Below are positions 19,609 through 28,664 of a stretch of 64,000 nt of DNA, piece by piece. How positions within the stretch are numbered: position 1 is the stretch's first letter; the number at the start of each line of letters is the position of its first letter. The position numbers and the translations under genes are program-made. Source of the stretch: Vibrio penaeicida. GTDB lineage: Bacteria > Pseudomonadota > Gammaproteobacteria > Enterobacterales > Vibrionaceae. The notes under the pieces are model-generated. The model saw only the letters and a program-made list of their open reading frames with translations, searched no databases and was not told the DNA's origin. Where the stretch lies: NCBI RefSeq assembly GCF_019977755.1, contig NZ_AP025145.1, forward strand, positions 1,984,001 to 2,048,000, in the 5' to 3' direction.

Positions 19609-20017
19609 AATTCGACTTCCTTACATCAAGTTTGTTACTGCTGAGATCCAGAAAAGAATCCAGCACAATGGCTTCATCGCCCAGATCTGAATGCACAACG
19701 GCAGAAAGACGAAAGCTCAGTTGGTTATCACCCACTTTGCCTTCTTGCACCTCAATCTCAACTTGGGTTAGACGTGGCTCGTAGTAACGGATTAGGTTTT
19801 CGACCTCGGCGACGATCTCGTCAGTATTGCTCTTGCTTTGAGCTCTCGCGATGTTGTGCATGCCCAGCTCAACAATGGTGCCTTCACTGATCGAAACACT
19901 GTTGGACCACAAAGGGGCACGGCTTGAAATTAAGCCACAAACGTTATCGATGATGGCATCACGCACACCGTCGATATCGTCGCTCCAACTTTGTGTCAAT
20001 TTCGACATTAAGCTCAT
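19601..20017 (-). CDS. tssE: T6SS baseplate protein TssE (gp25-like)
   Basis: The gp25/lysozyme-like baseplate protein starts sheath polymerisation. The frame extends upstream to 20116, but the extension lies inside the TssC-like gene. The ATG at 20017 forms an ATGA overlap with that gene's stop and gives 138 residues, the normal size. It has IVELGMHNIAR and the conserved YEPRLTQVEIEV motif, where the Glu-Pro-Arg corresponds to the EPR core of gp25 proteins. Confidence 0.93.
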   Translation of the reverse strand: MSLMSKLTQSWSDDIDGVRDAIIDNVCGLISSRAPLWSNSVSISEGTIVELGMHNIARAQSKSNTDEIVAEVENLIRYYEPRLTQVEIEVQEGKVGDNQLSFRLSAVVHSDLGDEAIVLDSFLDLSSNKLDVRKSNFV

Positions 20018-21369
20018 TGGGTTTCTCCGATATCGGTGCCTAATACAGAGGTCGTGAGTACTACTTTGGCGTCCATCATTTCGTACTGATATTGGGGCTG
20101 TAGCATGATTTCGCACAGGTAACGTGTGTTATCGTGCGGCGCTTCTTCAATGCGCACATAACACGAACGTAAAGGGTAACGTGCAAGAACAGTATCTTCG
20201 CCGTAACTCACGTTACTGATGAATTGGTCTAACCAACGCTCTAAGCTGCGACGGCAACTTTCCGCGCTGTCGTATCGACCGACCTGATCGCGAATCTGCG
20301 CTTTGATGTAGTGACCAAAGCGGCACGCCATTAAGTTGGTTTGCAGCATGCCAAGCTGACGGCAAGATTCATCCGGTGCCTGCCAAACCGACTGGTTACT
20401 GAAAAAACCTTTGTGATTGCTAAGGTAAAGACTAGTTAATGGCATGAAGCCTTGTGATGACCAAAAGCCATCATCTTCACTGAATAAGTCGACTTTGGTG
20501 CGAATATCAATAGAGTTTTGAACAACTGCGCCATACGCTCCTGATTCATCATAAGAACGAAGAAAACCAAACCAGCTAATGCGATCGAATTCGCGCATCA
20601 CATTACCGACCATGAGGTACGCACTGTTTCCCCATAGCGCATTTTTTTCTTGTTTTTTCTCACTAAACACAAACCCCGCAGGGTATTGATAGTAATGCTG
20701 ACGCATAAGATATTCAGGCATCACCAAGTGAAGAAAGCGAGAGGCGCTTTTTTCTCTCAATAACTGCCATGACAAAAAATCACGGCTACTTAGGATACGA
20801 TCGATACGTGCGCAATCGTGGAGTTGCCTGCGAGGTTCGTCACCGAAAAAGAATTCATCAACACCTAAAACCATCGGGCAAAATGACATTTCCCCTAGCT
20901 CAGAAAGCAGTTGAAGGGTGTAAAGATCGTCGTAATCCAGATCATCGCTATAATCAGCCGAGGCTTTGTGATCAACCATCACAAGCCCAAAAGGCGTACC
21001 ACCAGCGGTATCGAACTCTTTTGAGTACAGTTTCCTGTATAGGGAGGACTGCTTTAAGTCGAACGAGTAGTTGAGGTCGGCAGAGACCATACTCCAGCTC
21101 AGATCTAACAATTTGATTTTGACTCGCCGCTGCGAAACCTGGATTTCAGTCAGCGACTTAAGCCCTGTCCAAGACGATTCCAATTGCTTGAATTGGTTGT
21201 GCTGAACCACGTCAGAAAGCTGATCGCTGATGCGGTTATCCAGTTCAGCCATTAAACGGGTAAGCAAAGCTTTAAATTGAACCGTCGACTGAGCTTTGGC
21301 GTACCCGAGCAGCTCCTGCCAAGCAGGGCTCTCGAAAAGCGTACGGTTGATGTCAGTGTTTGGATTCAT
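20014..21369 (-). CDS. Second TssC-like sheath protein paralog
   Basis: The 451-residue protein aligns with TssC along its whole length: SDQLSDVVQHNQFKQLESSW, VKIKLLDLSW, EFDTAGGTPFGLVMVDH, the region near SRDFLSWQLLR, and the C-terminal YVRIEEAPHDNTRYLCEIM. It diverges strongly from the canonical TssC encoded next to it. It lacks the longer N-terminus that TssC uses to pair with TssB, and no second tssB is present. Such paralogs (TssC2/ImpD-like) occur in some T6SS loci; the role is unclear, perhaps at a sheath end or as a regulator. The stop overlaps tssE by 4 bases. Confidence 0.85.
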   Translation of the reverse strand: MNPNTDINRTLFESPAWQELLGYAKAQSTVQFKALLTRLMAELDNRISDQLSDVVQHNQFKQLESSWTGLKSLTEIQVSQRRVKIKLLDLSWSMVSADLNYSFDLKQSSLYRKLYSKEFDTAGGTPFGLVMVDHKASADYSDDLDYDDLYTLQLLSELGEMSFCPMVLGVDEFFFGDEPRRQLHDCARIDRILSSRDFLSWQLLREKSASRFLHLVMPEYLMRQHYYQYPAGFVFSEKKQEKNALWGNSAYLMVGNVMREFDRISWFGFLRSYDESGAYGAVVQNSIDIRTKVDLFSEDDGFWSSQGFMPLTSLYLSNHKGFFSNQSVWQAPDESCRQLGMLQTNLMACRFGHYIKAQIRDQVGRYDSAESCRRSLERWLDQFISNVSYGEDTVLARYPLRSCYVRIEEAPHDNTRYLCEIMLQPQYQYEMMDAKVVLTTSVLGTDIGETQ

Positions 21370-21388
21370 TAACGACTCAATTCAAAGC

Positions 21389-21411
21389 ATTCGGGGACAA
21401 TGTCCCCGAAT
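21389..21411 (-). other. Strong hairpin between tssC and its paralog
   Basis: An 11-bp perfect inverted repeat (ATTCGGGGACA, one base, TGTCCCCGAAT) sits directly after the tssC stop at 21416. No T-run follows on the minus strand, so it probably acts as an mRNA-stabilising or processing hairpin, or weak attenuator, that keeps hcp-tssBC message more abundant than the downstream genes. Confidence 0.7.
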
Positions 21412-21415
21412 GGGA

Positions 21416-22894
21416 TTAACCAGGAATGTTGGCGACCATGCGAAGCGAGGTCGTCAGTTCTTCCATTTGCAACCATGGGCGCAAGTAGGCGACAGCTGAG
21501 TAAGAACCTGGGCGACCAGCTTGCTCTTCTACCGTAACTTTTGCTTCAACAAGTGGATGTGTGGCTTTTGCGTCATTGCCGATGGCATTCGGGTTGACGT
21601 ACTGGTTGATCCAAGAGCTCAGCTCTTTCTCAACATCGTTTGGATCAAGGTTTGAACCAATGCGATCACGCCCCATAACTTTCAGGTATTGTGCGATGCG
21701 GCTACTCGCCATGGTGTATGGCAAGCGCGCTGAAATAGCCGCGTTGGCTGTCGCGTCTGGATCAGTGTAAGTCTTTGGTTTGTGAGCTGTTTGAGCACCC
21801 ATGAACACAGCGTAATTTGTGTTCTTGTAGTGCACTAATGGTAAGAAACCAAGGTCGCTCAGCTCTTTCTCACGCTCATCCGTTAGGTTTACCTCGGTTG
21901 GGCATTGCTGCAGAAGGTCGCCCGCATCAGAGAAGTGCGTGAAGTTTGGTAGGTTCTCTACTTTACCGCCATTCTCTGTACCACGAATTGCTGTGCACCA
22001 GCCGTATTTCGTGTAGGCCTGAGTCATAAGAAGACCGAATTCGTATGCCGCGTTGCTCCATACAAAATCGTTGTCTGAAGAAACGATCTGCTGACCGTTG
22101 TCACGAGTTTGAAGCTCTTCAAACGCGAATGACTTAACCGGTACCGTTTCTGAACCGTATGGCAAACGAGCCATGGTTTTTGGCAGCGTTAGAGCCACGT
22201 AACGAGCGTCGTCGCTTTCACGGAATGCGTTCCAGCTCGCGTAAGCTGGAGAATCGAAACCAGCCGCAACAGGCTTACCTTCAGCAAAGCTACCAAACGA
22301 GTTAAAGTCGAACATGCCTGCGTTGGCAGCCGCAACAAATGGCGCGTGAGAGGCAGAAGCCACTTCACCCATGTAACGCAATAGCGCGATGTCTTCATCG
22401 CCGTAACCAAATTCGTAGTCACCAAGCAGTGCACCGTATGGTTGACCACCTGCTGTACCAAATTCTTCTTGATACACCATGTTGAAGAAACGGCTGCGAT
22501 CGATCGCTGGAGCATCTTCAAATTGTTCTAGCAATTCGTCTTTGGTGTAATCAACCAGTTTGATTTTTAGATCAGGACCTAATTCACTGTTTTTAACCAG
22601 CTTCTGAAGCCCCAACCACGAGCCTTCTATTTTCTGAAACTCGTTGTTTTGCATAACGGATGAAAGCTGCTCAGAGATTTTGCTGTCTAATGCGCTGATC
22701 GCTTTTTCAATAGTTAAGGTTAGGTTTTTATCCCAAGTCACCGTGCCTTCAAGCGCCTGAGAAGTCATGATACTCAATAGCTCTTTGGTGGTATCAACAG
22801 GCGTTTGCGCCGTTGCACTGATCGCGCGATCTAAAAAGCTTTGTGCCGTTTCCGCTTCGCCTGCACCTTGTGCTGCTTGTTGTTCTACAGACAT
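21416..22894 (-). CDS. tssC: T6SS sheath large subunit TssC (VipB)
   Basis: The 492-residue protein has the canonical TssC features: TQSFLDRAISAT-like N-terminus, SEQLSSVMQNNEFQKIEGSW, EEFGTAGGQPYGALLGDYEF, LPYGSETVPVKSF and the C-terminal AYLRPWLQMEELTTSLRMV. With TssB it forms the contractile sheath. The start shares one base with the tssB stop, so the two are made in a fixed ratio. Confidence 0.98.
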   Translation of the reverse strand: MSVEQQAAQGAGEAETAQSFLDRAISATAQTPVDTTKELLSIMTSQALEGTVTWDKNLTLTIEKAISALDSKISEQLSSVMQNNEFQKIEGSWLGLQKLVKNSELGPDLKIKLVDYTKDELLEQFEDAPAIDRSRFFNMVYQEEFGTAGGQPYGALLGDYEFGYGDEDIALLRYMGEVASASHAPFVAAANAGMFDFNSFGSFAEGKPVAAGFDSPAYASWNAFRESDDARYVALTLPKTMARLPYGSETVPVKSFAFEELQTRDNGQQIVSSDNDFVWSNAAYEFGLLMTQAYTKYGWCTAIRGTENGGKVENLPNFTHFSDAGDLLQQCPTEVNLTDEREKELSDLGFLPLVHYKNTNYAVFMGAQTAHKPKTYTDPDATANAAISARLPYTMASSRIAQYLKVMGRDRIGSNLDPNDVEKELSSWINQYVNPNAIGNDAKATHPLVEAKVTVEEQAGRPGSYSAVAYLRPWLQMEELTTSLRMVANIPG

Positions 22895-23403
22895 TATTCC
22901 GCTCCCTCTTTGTTCAGACCCAGTTCTTCAGCCAAACCATTGATGGCGTCCGCACTTTGCAGAACTTCTTTCAACAGACGCTCGAGATCTCTTGAACGAT
23001 CAGCTTTGCTTAATAAGACTTTCAGCTGCTCACGGGTTTTCACAAGCTGCTTGAGTGGGTCGATCTGTTCAACCAAGTTCTCTGGGTGGAAATCTTTCAT
23101 CGAGCGGAAGCTCAGATTCACTTCAAACTGGCTGTCGTCGTTTGCAAGCTTGTTGTCCACTTTGTAAGAAAGGCGCGGATGAATTTGCCCCATTACCGTA
23201 TCGAAGTTGTCTTTATCGATACCTGTAAATTCGCGCTCTTCAAGATCCACTTTTTCAGATTCTGGTTTGTGACCGGAGAAGTCACCAATTACACCAACAA
23301 CAAACGGCAGTTCTTTGGTCTCTACAGCGCCATTCGTTTCAACATCGTAAGTGATACTAACGCGGTTTTTGCTGACGCGTTTATGTTGTGAATTCAATGC
23401 CAT
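22894..23403 (-). CDS. tssB: T6SS sheath small subunit TssB (VipA)
   Basis: The 169-residue protein has ELPFVVGVIGDFSGH near residue 30, DKDNFDTVMGQIHPRL near 68 and the DFHPENLVEQI motif near 105, all conserved in TssB/VipA. It pairs with TssC to build the sheath. It lies 75 bases downstream of hcp behind a terminator-like hairpin, so part of its message probably comes by read-through or from an internal promoter. Confidence 0.98.
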   Translation of the reverse strand: MALNSQHKRVSKNRVSITYDVETNGAVETKELPFVVGVIGDFSGHKPESEKVDLEEREFTGIDKDNFDTVMGQIHPRLSYKVDNKLANDDSQFEVNLSFRSMKDFHPENLVEQIDPLKQLVKTREQLKVLLSKADRSRDLERLLKEVLQSADAINGLAEELGLNKEGAE

Positions 23404-23431
23404 AACGGTGTCCTAAAATGAGATATTTCAT

Positions 23432-23465
23432 AAAAAAGACACGCCACAAAAGAGTGGCATGTCTT
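23432..23465 (-). terminator. Terminator/attenuator downstream of hcp
   Basis: On the minus strand AGACATGCCAC, a short loop and GTGGCGTGTCT form an 11-bp stem with one mismatch, followed by a run of T (T6 then ATG). It lies 14 bases after the hcp stop and before tssB. This is a classical intrinsic terminator shape; because tssB follows on the same strand it probably acts as a partial terminator, raising Hcp over the sheath genes. Confidence 0.85.
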
Positions 23466-23478
23466 AGGGATGGGAGGA

Positions 23479-24012
23479 TTACTTACCAGATGTCATTTTT
23501 CCGGCTGGAATATCGTAAGTTACAACACCACCACTCGTACTAATATCACCACCTTCAGTTTCGTAGTTGTGCTTCTGAGAAATTGATGTGTAAGAAAGAG
23601 ATAAGCTCTCGTATGGTTGAGAACCGTCAGTACCGCTTACGTTGTAAGTCACAAGACGTGCTTTCTCGAGTTTCACCTGAAAATATACATCCACACCTTG
23701 ACCATCGTTAGACGGCTTAGTGAATGCAACTTCAACGGTTTTTCCTTCTTTACCTGGGTTGAATAGGTAGCAAAGTAGATCTTCAGATGCACCATCAACT
23801 TCTTTGGTTACGCTTACTTCACTAACGCCAACCATGCCAGAATCAGCATTCGTTGCATTACCAATATCCATGGACACGTTACGAGCACCGCCCCAAGAGT
23901 AAGAGTTAATTGCAAACCAACCCTCATTAGTTCCTTCAGCGGTCTTTAGATCTTTCATTGTTGCCGCACCTTCAACTTGAAGCCCAGCAACACGCATGTA
24001 AATACTTGCCAT
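23479..24012 (-). CDS. hcp: T6SS tube protein Hcp
   Basis: The 177-residue protein has the family start MASIYMRVAGLQVEGAAT, the GGARNVSMDIG region and PYESLSLSYTSISQKHNYE near the end. Hcp hexamers stack as the inner tube fired by the sheath and also carry small cargo. It has no signal peptide, as expected for a T6SS substrate. It is located between tssA and the attenuator and should be the most abundant product of the operon. Confidence 0.98.
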   Translation of the reverse strand: MASIYMRVAGLQVEGAATMKDLKTAEGTNEGWFAINSYSWGGARNVSMDIGNATNADSGMVGVSEVSVTKEVDGASEDLLCYLFNPGKEGKTVEVAFTKPSNDGQGVDVYFQVKLEKARLVTYNVSGTDGSQPYESLSLSYTSISQKHNYETEGGDISTSGGVVTYDIPAGKMTSGK

Positions 24013-24038
24013 GATTTTTCCTTATTTATAAAAAACGA

Positions 24039-25430
24039 TTACCAACTCAGAGCCGACGAAGCGGATGCTTTAGGTTCGTTATCTTGTTTAGATGGGGTAT
24101 CAGCAGGGGAAGTCTGTGATACATGCTCTTCGACATCTGGCTGCTCAGAAACGGGAGGAGCAGCTTGAGGTGCCGGTGTGTTTTTAATGTCATCCGTCGG
24201 GGTACTCACCTCCGGCAACAAGATCTGATCGAGATGATTTAGCCCGGCGGAATTAAAAATTGTGCTCAAGGAGTCGCTGTTTTGCTCCGACATCATTTCT
24301 TGCAGCAGTTCCGGCAGAGAGAGGTATCCCCATCGAATCGCTTTTTCTAGCAAGAAAGAAATTGGGCTGTGTGGCTCGCTCTGGCGAAAATAATCAGAAA
24401 TCTCTCGCAATAAATGAAATGCCAGATCTCGATTCATGTTGTTCACGTTGCCTAATTCGGAAAGGTTGTCCGCGCGTAACTGCTGCGGGGCAACATGAGC
24501 AGGTTCAGTTGATGTGAGAGCGTTGCTGGATGAAGGTATGTTTTGAGCTACAGAAGCGGTGTTTTCCTGTGCTACGGATTCTTCTATCTCTAACGCTGCC
24601 ACTTTGGGCTCTGTTTTTGCCGTAAGCTTGATGCCGCTTAAATGCACAAGAGCGTTTTCAACACGTGTGAGCAGTGATTTGGCGAACTTGAAGTTCGCTC
24701 CTTGTGTACTCACGCTTTGCGCATAGGTTGCAACTGATGCAGACAGACGGTCCAACTGAGCGATACATCGAGCAACGTTCTCCAATTTGGATTGAATTGC
24801 CGAGCGCTCTTGTGCAACGGTGGTCGATAATGAAGACTTAAGTTGGCTTATTTCACCTTTGCGTTCTGCACTTTGAAAATCAAAGAATGTCACACTTCCA
24901 ACCAATGGAAGTTGCAACATAGGTGCATAAAGAATCGAGCTTTCTTCGCTATCTCCCACCAATTGGAAAAACGCCTTCACCTTGGCTTCTGCCTGTTCAG
25001 CGGCTTGCGCTTTCTCACCTTCCGATTTCAGCTTTTCTATCGGAAGTACGGGGTTTAGCGCTGCCCAATGATTTTCAACCAAGTCTGCCAACCATTCTAG
25101 GCTGTTTGCTGCGCTCTCTATCGTTTCATCAAGAAGAAATTGCGCAGCAACAAACCAAGAAATTAGCTCTATATCCCTGGTTGTATGGGAAAATTGTTCT
25201 AGCAGAGTATTTGACAGAGCTTGCCAGCTCGCCACACATGCTTCTTCTAGGGCTTCTTTCTCCTCAGCACTTGGGTTTTGGCTAAGTTTACGCAGCGATG
25301 TTTGAGCCACGTTAAATTCATTTCTCAAAGGACGAAATGCACTTTTGTTGAGTTTCAGGAACACACCGCATGCTAAATCGTCGCTAATCGGAGTAGAAAG
25401 TTGCTCAATTTGATGCTTTAAAAATGGCAT
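24039..25430 (-). CDS. tssA: T6SS protein TssA (ImpA_N-domain)
   Basis: The 463-residue protein begins with the ImpA_N domain (DDLACGVFLKLNKSAFRPLRN, then ARDIELISWFVAAQFLLDET-like helix and LVENHWAALNPVLP). A variable helical middle, a short VasL/TssA-type region (ALRSPISFLLEKAIRWGYLSL-like, near 365-385) and a Pro/Ala/Gln-rich tail follow. TssA proteins guide tube/sheath priming or cap the sheath end. It is the first gene of the minus-strand operon, opposite vgrG, so its promoter must lie in the 660-base gap to the right. Confidence 0.9.
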   Translation of the reverse strand: MPFLKHQIEQLSTPISDDLACGVFLKLNKSAFRPLRNEFNVAQTSLRKLSQNPSAEEKEALEEACVASWQALSNTLLEQFSHTTRDIELISWFVAAQFLLDETIESAANSLEWLADLVENHWAALNPVLPIEKLKSEGEKAQAAEQAEAKVKAFFQLVGDSEESSILYAPMLQLPLVGSVTFFDFQSAERKGEISQLKSSLSTTVAQERSAIQSKLENVARCIAQLDRLSASVATYAQSVSTQGANFKFAKSLLTRVENALVHLSGIKLTAKTEPKVAALEIEESVAQENTASVAQNIPSSSNALTSTEPAHVAPQQLRADNLSELGNVNNMNRDLAFHLLREISDYFRQSEPHSPISFLLEKAIRWGYLSLPELLQEMMSEQNSDSLSTIFNSAGLNHLDQILLPEVSTPTDDIKNTPAPQAAPPVSEQPDVEEHVSQTSPADTPSKQDNEPKASASSALSW

Positions 25431-26098
25431 GTTTTCCTGCTTTATTATTGCTCAATCAATAGTTCTGTTTACTTAAAAAACATAGGGACGAAACGTTATA
25501 ATATTGCTCACCCTTCGCTAGCGCATTCAATGACAGTAAACAACCGAACGAGTTTGTTTGGCTGTTCATTTAATTGGGGTAAATAACATTTCGCTAATAT
25601 AGAATTCTATAAGTGATATTTTTATAAACTGAGTGAAGAGTATATATTTGAGCTAGATTTTAAAAAGACCTATTTACGTCAAATTTAGACGGGGTTTAGG
25701 TCACAATCATATTAAAAGCCAAATTAAAAATAATACAGATACCAATTAAACACCTGTTTATAAAGGACTTATAACAAAAAAGCATTAAAGAAAACCTAAA
25801 TAAAATATATCTTAAACACAGCCCTTAAAGTCTTACATTCAACAAGGGATTAATGTTTATTTTTTTCAACCACCCTTTAAATATAAGGGGGTTAATCGAT
25901 TACATAGGAATTACCTATTAAATTAAAAGTTAATTCCTATTGAATTAATCATGAACTCACAATAAATTAGAAAATATATAAAAATAAAAATGTCTAAAAC
26001 ACCTATTAGTATAGATGTCAATTTTATTTAATCATTTTAAGCGCCCACCCTTTAAACAATTCAAGAATTTTGTTTATTTAATAGTGATTTAAGTGAAT
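25431..26098. promoter_or_regulatory. AT-rich divergent control region between tssA and vgrG
   Basis: This gene-free stretch of about 670 bases is very AT-rich and must contain the promoters of the minus-strand T6SS operon and the plus-strand vgrG set. It holds a perfect 10-bp inverted repeat (separate entry) and a 12-base direct repeat, CCACCCTTTAAA, at 25870-25881 and 26045-26056. The second copy lies about 45 bases before the vgrG start. I found no convincing sigma-54 -24/-12 element. AT-richness of this kind is typical of H-NS-silenced secretion loci; that is inference. Confidence 0.6.
25904..25940. promoter_or_regulatory. Inverted repeat, candidate operator
   Basis: ATAGGAATTA (25904-25913) and TAATTCCTAT (25931-25940) are a perfect 10-bp inverted repeat with a 17-base spacer. 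It is located in the divergent tssA/vgrG control region, about 160 bases before vgrG. The arms are spaced about 27 bp centre to centre, which would place the half sites on a similar face of the helix. Binding protein unknown. Confidence 0.5.
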
Positions 26099-28090
26099 AT
26101 GAGCAACAGCGAATTAAAGCACCAAAGTCGTTCCCTAATAGCAAAACTATCAGACAACAAAAATTACATCGTCACTCAATTAATTGGCGAGGAGCGTGTT
26201 TCTGAGGGGTACCTTTTCTCATTGTCTATCGCTGCGAACTCAGAAATTGATGTGAAAGTTTTGGGTAAATCGGTCAGCGTTACTTTCAACCAACCGTCTG
26301 GCAAACGCTACTTTACTGGCCTGTGCAGCTCCCTTCAATTCACAGGTCACAGCCGAGAAAAACAACAGTTTTACTATCAAGTAGAAATGGTTGATCCATT
26401 CAAGCTATTGACTTATCGACGCAGTCGCCAAGTCTTTCAAAACATGACGACTAAGCAAATTATCGAAAAATTGCTCGGCGAATCTGAACTGAAAAGCTTT
26501 GTTCAATTCTCAGTATCAGGCAGTGGGAAGAAACACGAATATTGCGTGCAGCTCGACGAAACCGACCAAGCCTTTATCCTTAGATTACTGGCGAATGAAG
26601 GTTGGCTCTTTTATGTACGTCATCAATCCAGTAAGCCATTGGTCGTCATCGGTGATTCTAACCAACGTTTCGAGAAGTTGACTCATTCAGCCCTAAGCTA
26701 TCAAGAAGGGGGCAACAAGGCACTGCCCACTTTATCTACGTGGAGCCAGTCCTACCAAATTGGTACGGGGAAAGTGTCGTTAGCAGACCACACACAAGCA
26801 CTAGCGGAAAAGTTTGAAAGTGGTGAAAGAAAAAGTGCCGAAAGCTACGCTTCCACAGCCCTTTCTCAGGAGCTTTTCGCTTACGGATTAGAAAACAAAA
26901 ATGAAGCTCGCGATGCAGCAAAAAGACAAATGGAAGCCTTAGATCTCCAAAAATCAGCTTCGCATTCAGCCTCGAACATCGCAGAACTGGCGTGTGGATA
27001 TAAATTCAAACTAGAAAACCACCCGCTGAAATCGATGAATCAGGAATACGTAATTTCCCGTATCTCTCATCAAATTTCGAGCGAAGAGTCGCATGGTGAC
27101 ATCAGCTACAACAATCAATTTACTTGCATCCCTGATTCTTTGGCGTTTCGTCCAGAACGTCGTGAAAAACCGCGAGTTCATAGCCTGCATACCGCGGTTG
27201 TAACCGGCCCTAAAGGCGAAGAAATTTATTGCGATAAAATCGGTCGTGTGAAGGTACAGTTTCACTGGGATAGAAACGGAAAGAACGATGAAAATAGTTC
27301 GTGTTGGCTCCCCGTTTCTCAAGAATTGGCAAGCAAAGGATTTGGGACACAGTTTACGCCTCGAGTGGGTGATGAAGTCTTGGTCCAATACATTGATGGC
27401 GACCCAGATCGCCCTGTCATCACTGGCTCCCTTTACAACAAAAACAATGCCGCGCCTTACAGTTCAGGTTCCCAAAGTGGCATCAGAACCCGTTCTACTC
27501 CGAAAGGAGGCAGTAAACAAGGTAACGAGCTTCGCTTTGAAGATAAAAAAGACAAAGAACAGGTTTTACTACGTGCCGAAAAAGACTGGGTACTGGACAT
27601 TAACAATGACAGCCAATCCACCATCAAGGGTATGAAAACGACCAAAGTCGAAAAAAGCGTGTCGGTGTCTGCCAAAGAAGACATCACGATAGAAAGCGAG
27701 AAAAAGCTTACTGCCAAAAGTAAAGACAACTGGACAGGTGACAGCAACAAAGATCTGAGCCTGAATGCCGGTTCAAACGTGAACGTGTCCGCTAAATCCA
27801 CAGTGAGTGTCGACGGCAGCCAAGTTTCAATTACAGGAAAAAGCAAGATTGAATTGAAAGTTGGAGCAAGCAAGATCGAAATCAGCGCGAGTGGTATCAA
27901 GATTGAAGCACCCCAGGTATCCGTTTGCGGAAAGGCGAAAGCTGAAATGAAGGCGGCAATGGTCAGCGTAGAAGGTCAGGGCAAAGCTGATATTAAAGCG
28001 GCACTGGTTTCAGTAAACGGCAGTGCAATGACGCAGATTAAAGCGGGTGCTATGGTTCAGATTCAAGGTGCGATTGCGAAGGTAAACTAA
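26099..28090 (+). CDS. vgrG: T6SS spike protein VgrG
   Basis: The 663-residue protein has the gp27/gp5-like fold order: N-terminal hub (ALSYQEGG..LPTLSTWSQS), the OB-fold stretch KIGRVKVQFHWDRNG and SSCWLPVSQELASKGFGTQFTPRVGDEVLVQYIDGDPDRP, then the NNAAPYSS and STPKGGSKQGNELRFED motifs. The end is a repetitive beta-prism (VSVDGSQVSITGKSKIELKV and similar). No enzymatic extension follows, so cargo is probably loaded by PAAR or Hcp. A GTG at 26093 in frame is an alternative start; neither has a strong Shine-Dalgarno. It is divergent from the T6SS operon. Confidence 0.97.
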   Translation: MSNSELKHQSRSLIAKLSDNKNYIVTQLIGEERVSEGYLFSLSIAANSEIDVKVLGKSVSVTFNQPSGKRYFTGLCSSLQFTGHSREKQQFYYQVEMVDPFKLLTYRRSRQVFQNMTTKQIIEKLLGESELKSFVQFSVSGSGKKHEYCVQLDETDQAFILRLLANEGWLFYVRHQSSKPLVVIGDSNQRFEKLTHSALSYQEGGNKALPTLSTWSQSYQIGTGKVSLADHTQALAEKFESGERKSAESYASTALSQELFAYGLENKNEARDAAKRQMEALDLQKSASHSASNIAELACGYKFKLENHPLKSMNQEYVISRISHQISSEESHGDISYNNQFTCIPDSLAFRPERREKPRVHSLHTAVVTGPKGEEIYCDKIGRVKVQFHWDRNGKNDENSSCWLPVSQELASKGFGTQFTPRVGDEVLVQYIDGDPDRPVITGSLYNKNNAAPYSSGSQSGIRTRSTPKGGSKQGNELRFEDKKDKEQVLLRAEKDWVLDINNDSQSTIKGMKTTKVEKSVSVSAKEDITIESEKKLTAKSKDNWTGDSNKDLSLNAGSNVNVSAKSTVSVDGSQVSITGKSKIELKVGASKIEISASGIKIEAPQVSVCGKAKAEMKAAMVSVEGQGKADIKAALVSVNGSAMTQIKAGAMVQIQGAIAKVN

Positions 28091-28653
28091 TGACGTTAAT
28101 AAAAATTCCGCACCAACATGTAAAAGATATTTTGGATCTGTATGAACCCAACGACGCATTCGCTGAACTGGCAAATAAGCACACGACATCAATAAAACTG
28201 ATTTCTCACGCTATGGAGCAAGAGTTATTCGCTGATGCAGTCACTTTTTTGGCCCATGCCCTGCCCGTTCGCGAATCTATATGGTGGTCGGTCACTTGCG
28301 CTTCTTCACTCTCCCACTGGAATGAAGACGAAGCCAATGCCATTCGTGCTGCCAAAGCTTGGGTACACACCCCTGATGAAACCAGCCGCCGATTCGCCGA
28401 ACAGATGGCAGATAAAGCGAGTTTGGAAAACGGTGCTGGCTGGGCAGCGCAAGCTGCATTTTGGAGTGGTGGCAGTATGATTAAACCGGAAGATCCAATG
28501 GTCCCGCCGCCACCGTATTTGTATGCACAAGCGGTAGCGGGCAGCATCAATCTTTCTGCGGTTCTGCCTGATGGAGAACAAGCAAAGGAGCGCTACCACA
28601 TTTTTGTAGAGATGGGATTAAACATCGCATCCGGTGGAAACGGACAAGTTTAG
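28090..28653 (+). CDS. DUF6931-like T6SS spike helper protein
   Basis: The 187-residue soluble protein is mostly helical, with an IWWSVTCASSLS stretch near residue 63 and a Pro-rich MVPPPPYLY near 138. It resembles proteins annotated as DUF6931 that lie between vgrG and PAAR genes; this is by recollection of the pattern. The start overlaps the vgrG stop by one base (TAATG) and PAAR follows by 11 bases, so it probably helps load or stabilise the PAAR/VgrG tip. Confidence 0.75.
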   Translation: MTLIKIPHQHVKDILDLYEPNDAFAELANKHTTSIKLISHAMEQELFADAVTFLAHALPVRESIWWSVTCASSLSHWNEDEANAIRAAKAWVHTPDETSRRFAEQMADKASLENGAGWAAQAAFWSGGSMIKPEDPMVPPPPYLYAQAVAGSINLSAVLPDGEQAKERYHIFVEMGLNIASGGNGQV

Positions 28654-28664
28654 GAGGAAATACC

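Noticed and set aside
25431..26098. Sigma-54 promoter in the tssA/vgrG gap
   Set aside because: I looked for GG-N10-GC elements on both strands and found none with acceptable flanks.
28206..28599. Minus-strand ORFs opposite the DUF6931-like gene
   Set aside because: Antisense shadows; no ribosome binding site and no recognisable protein features.
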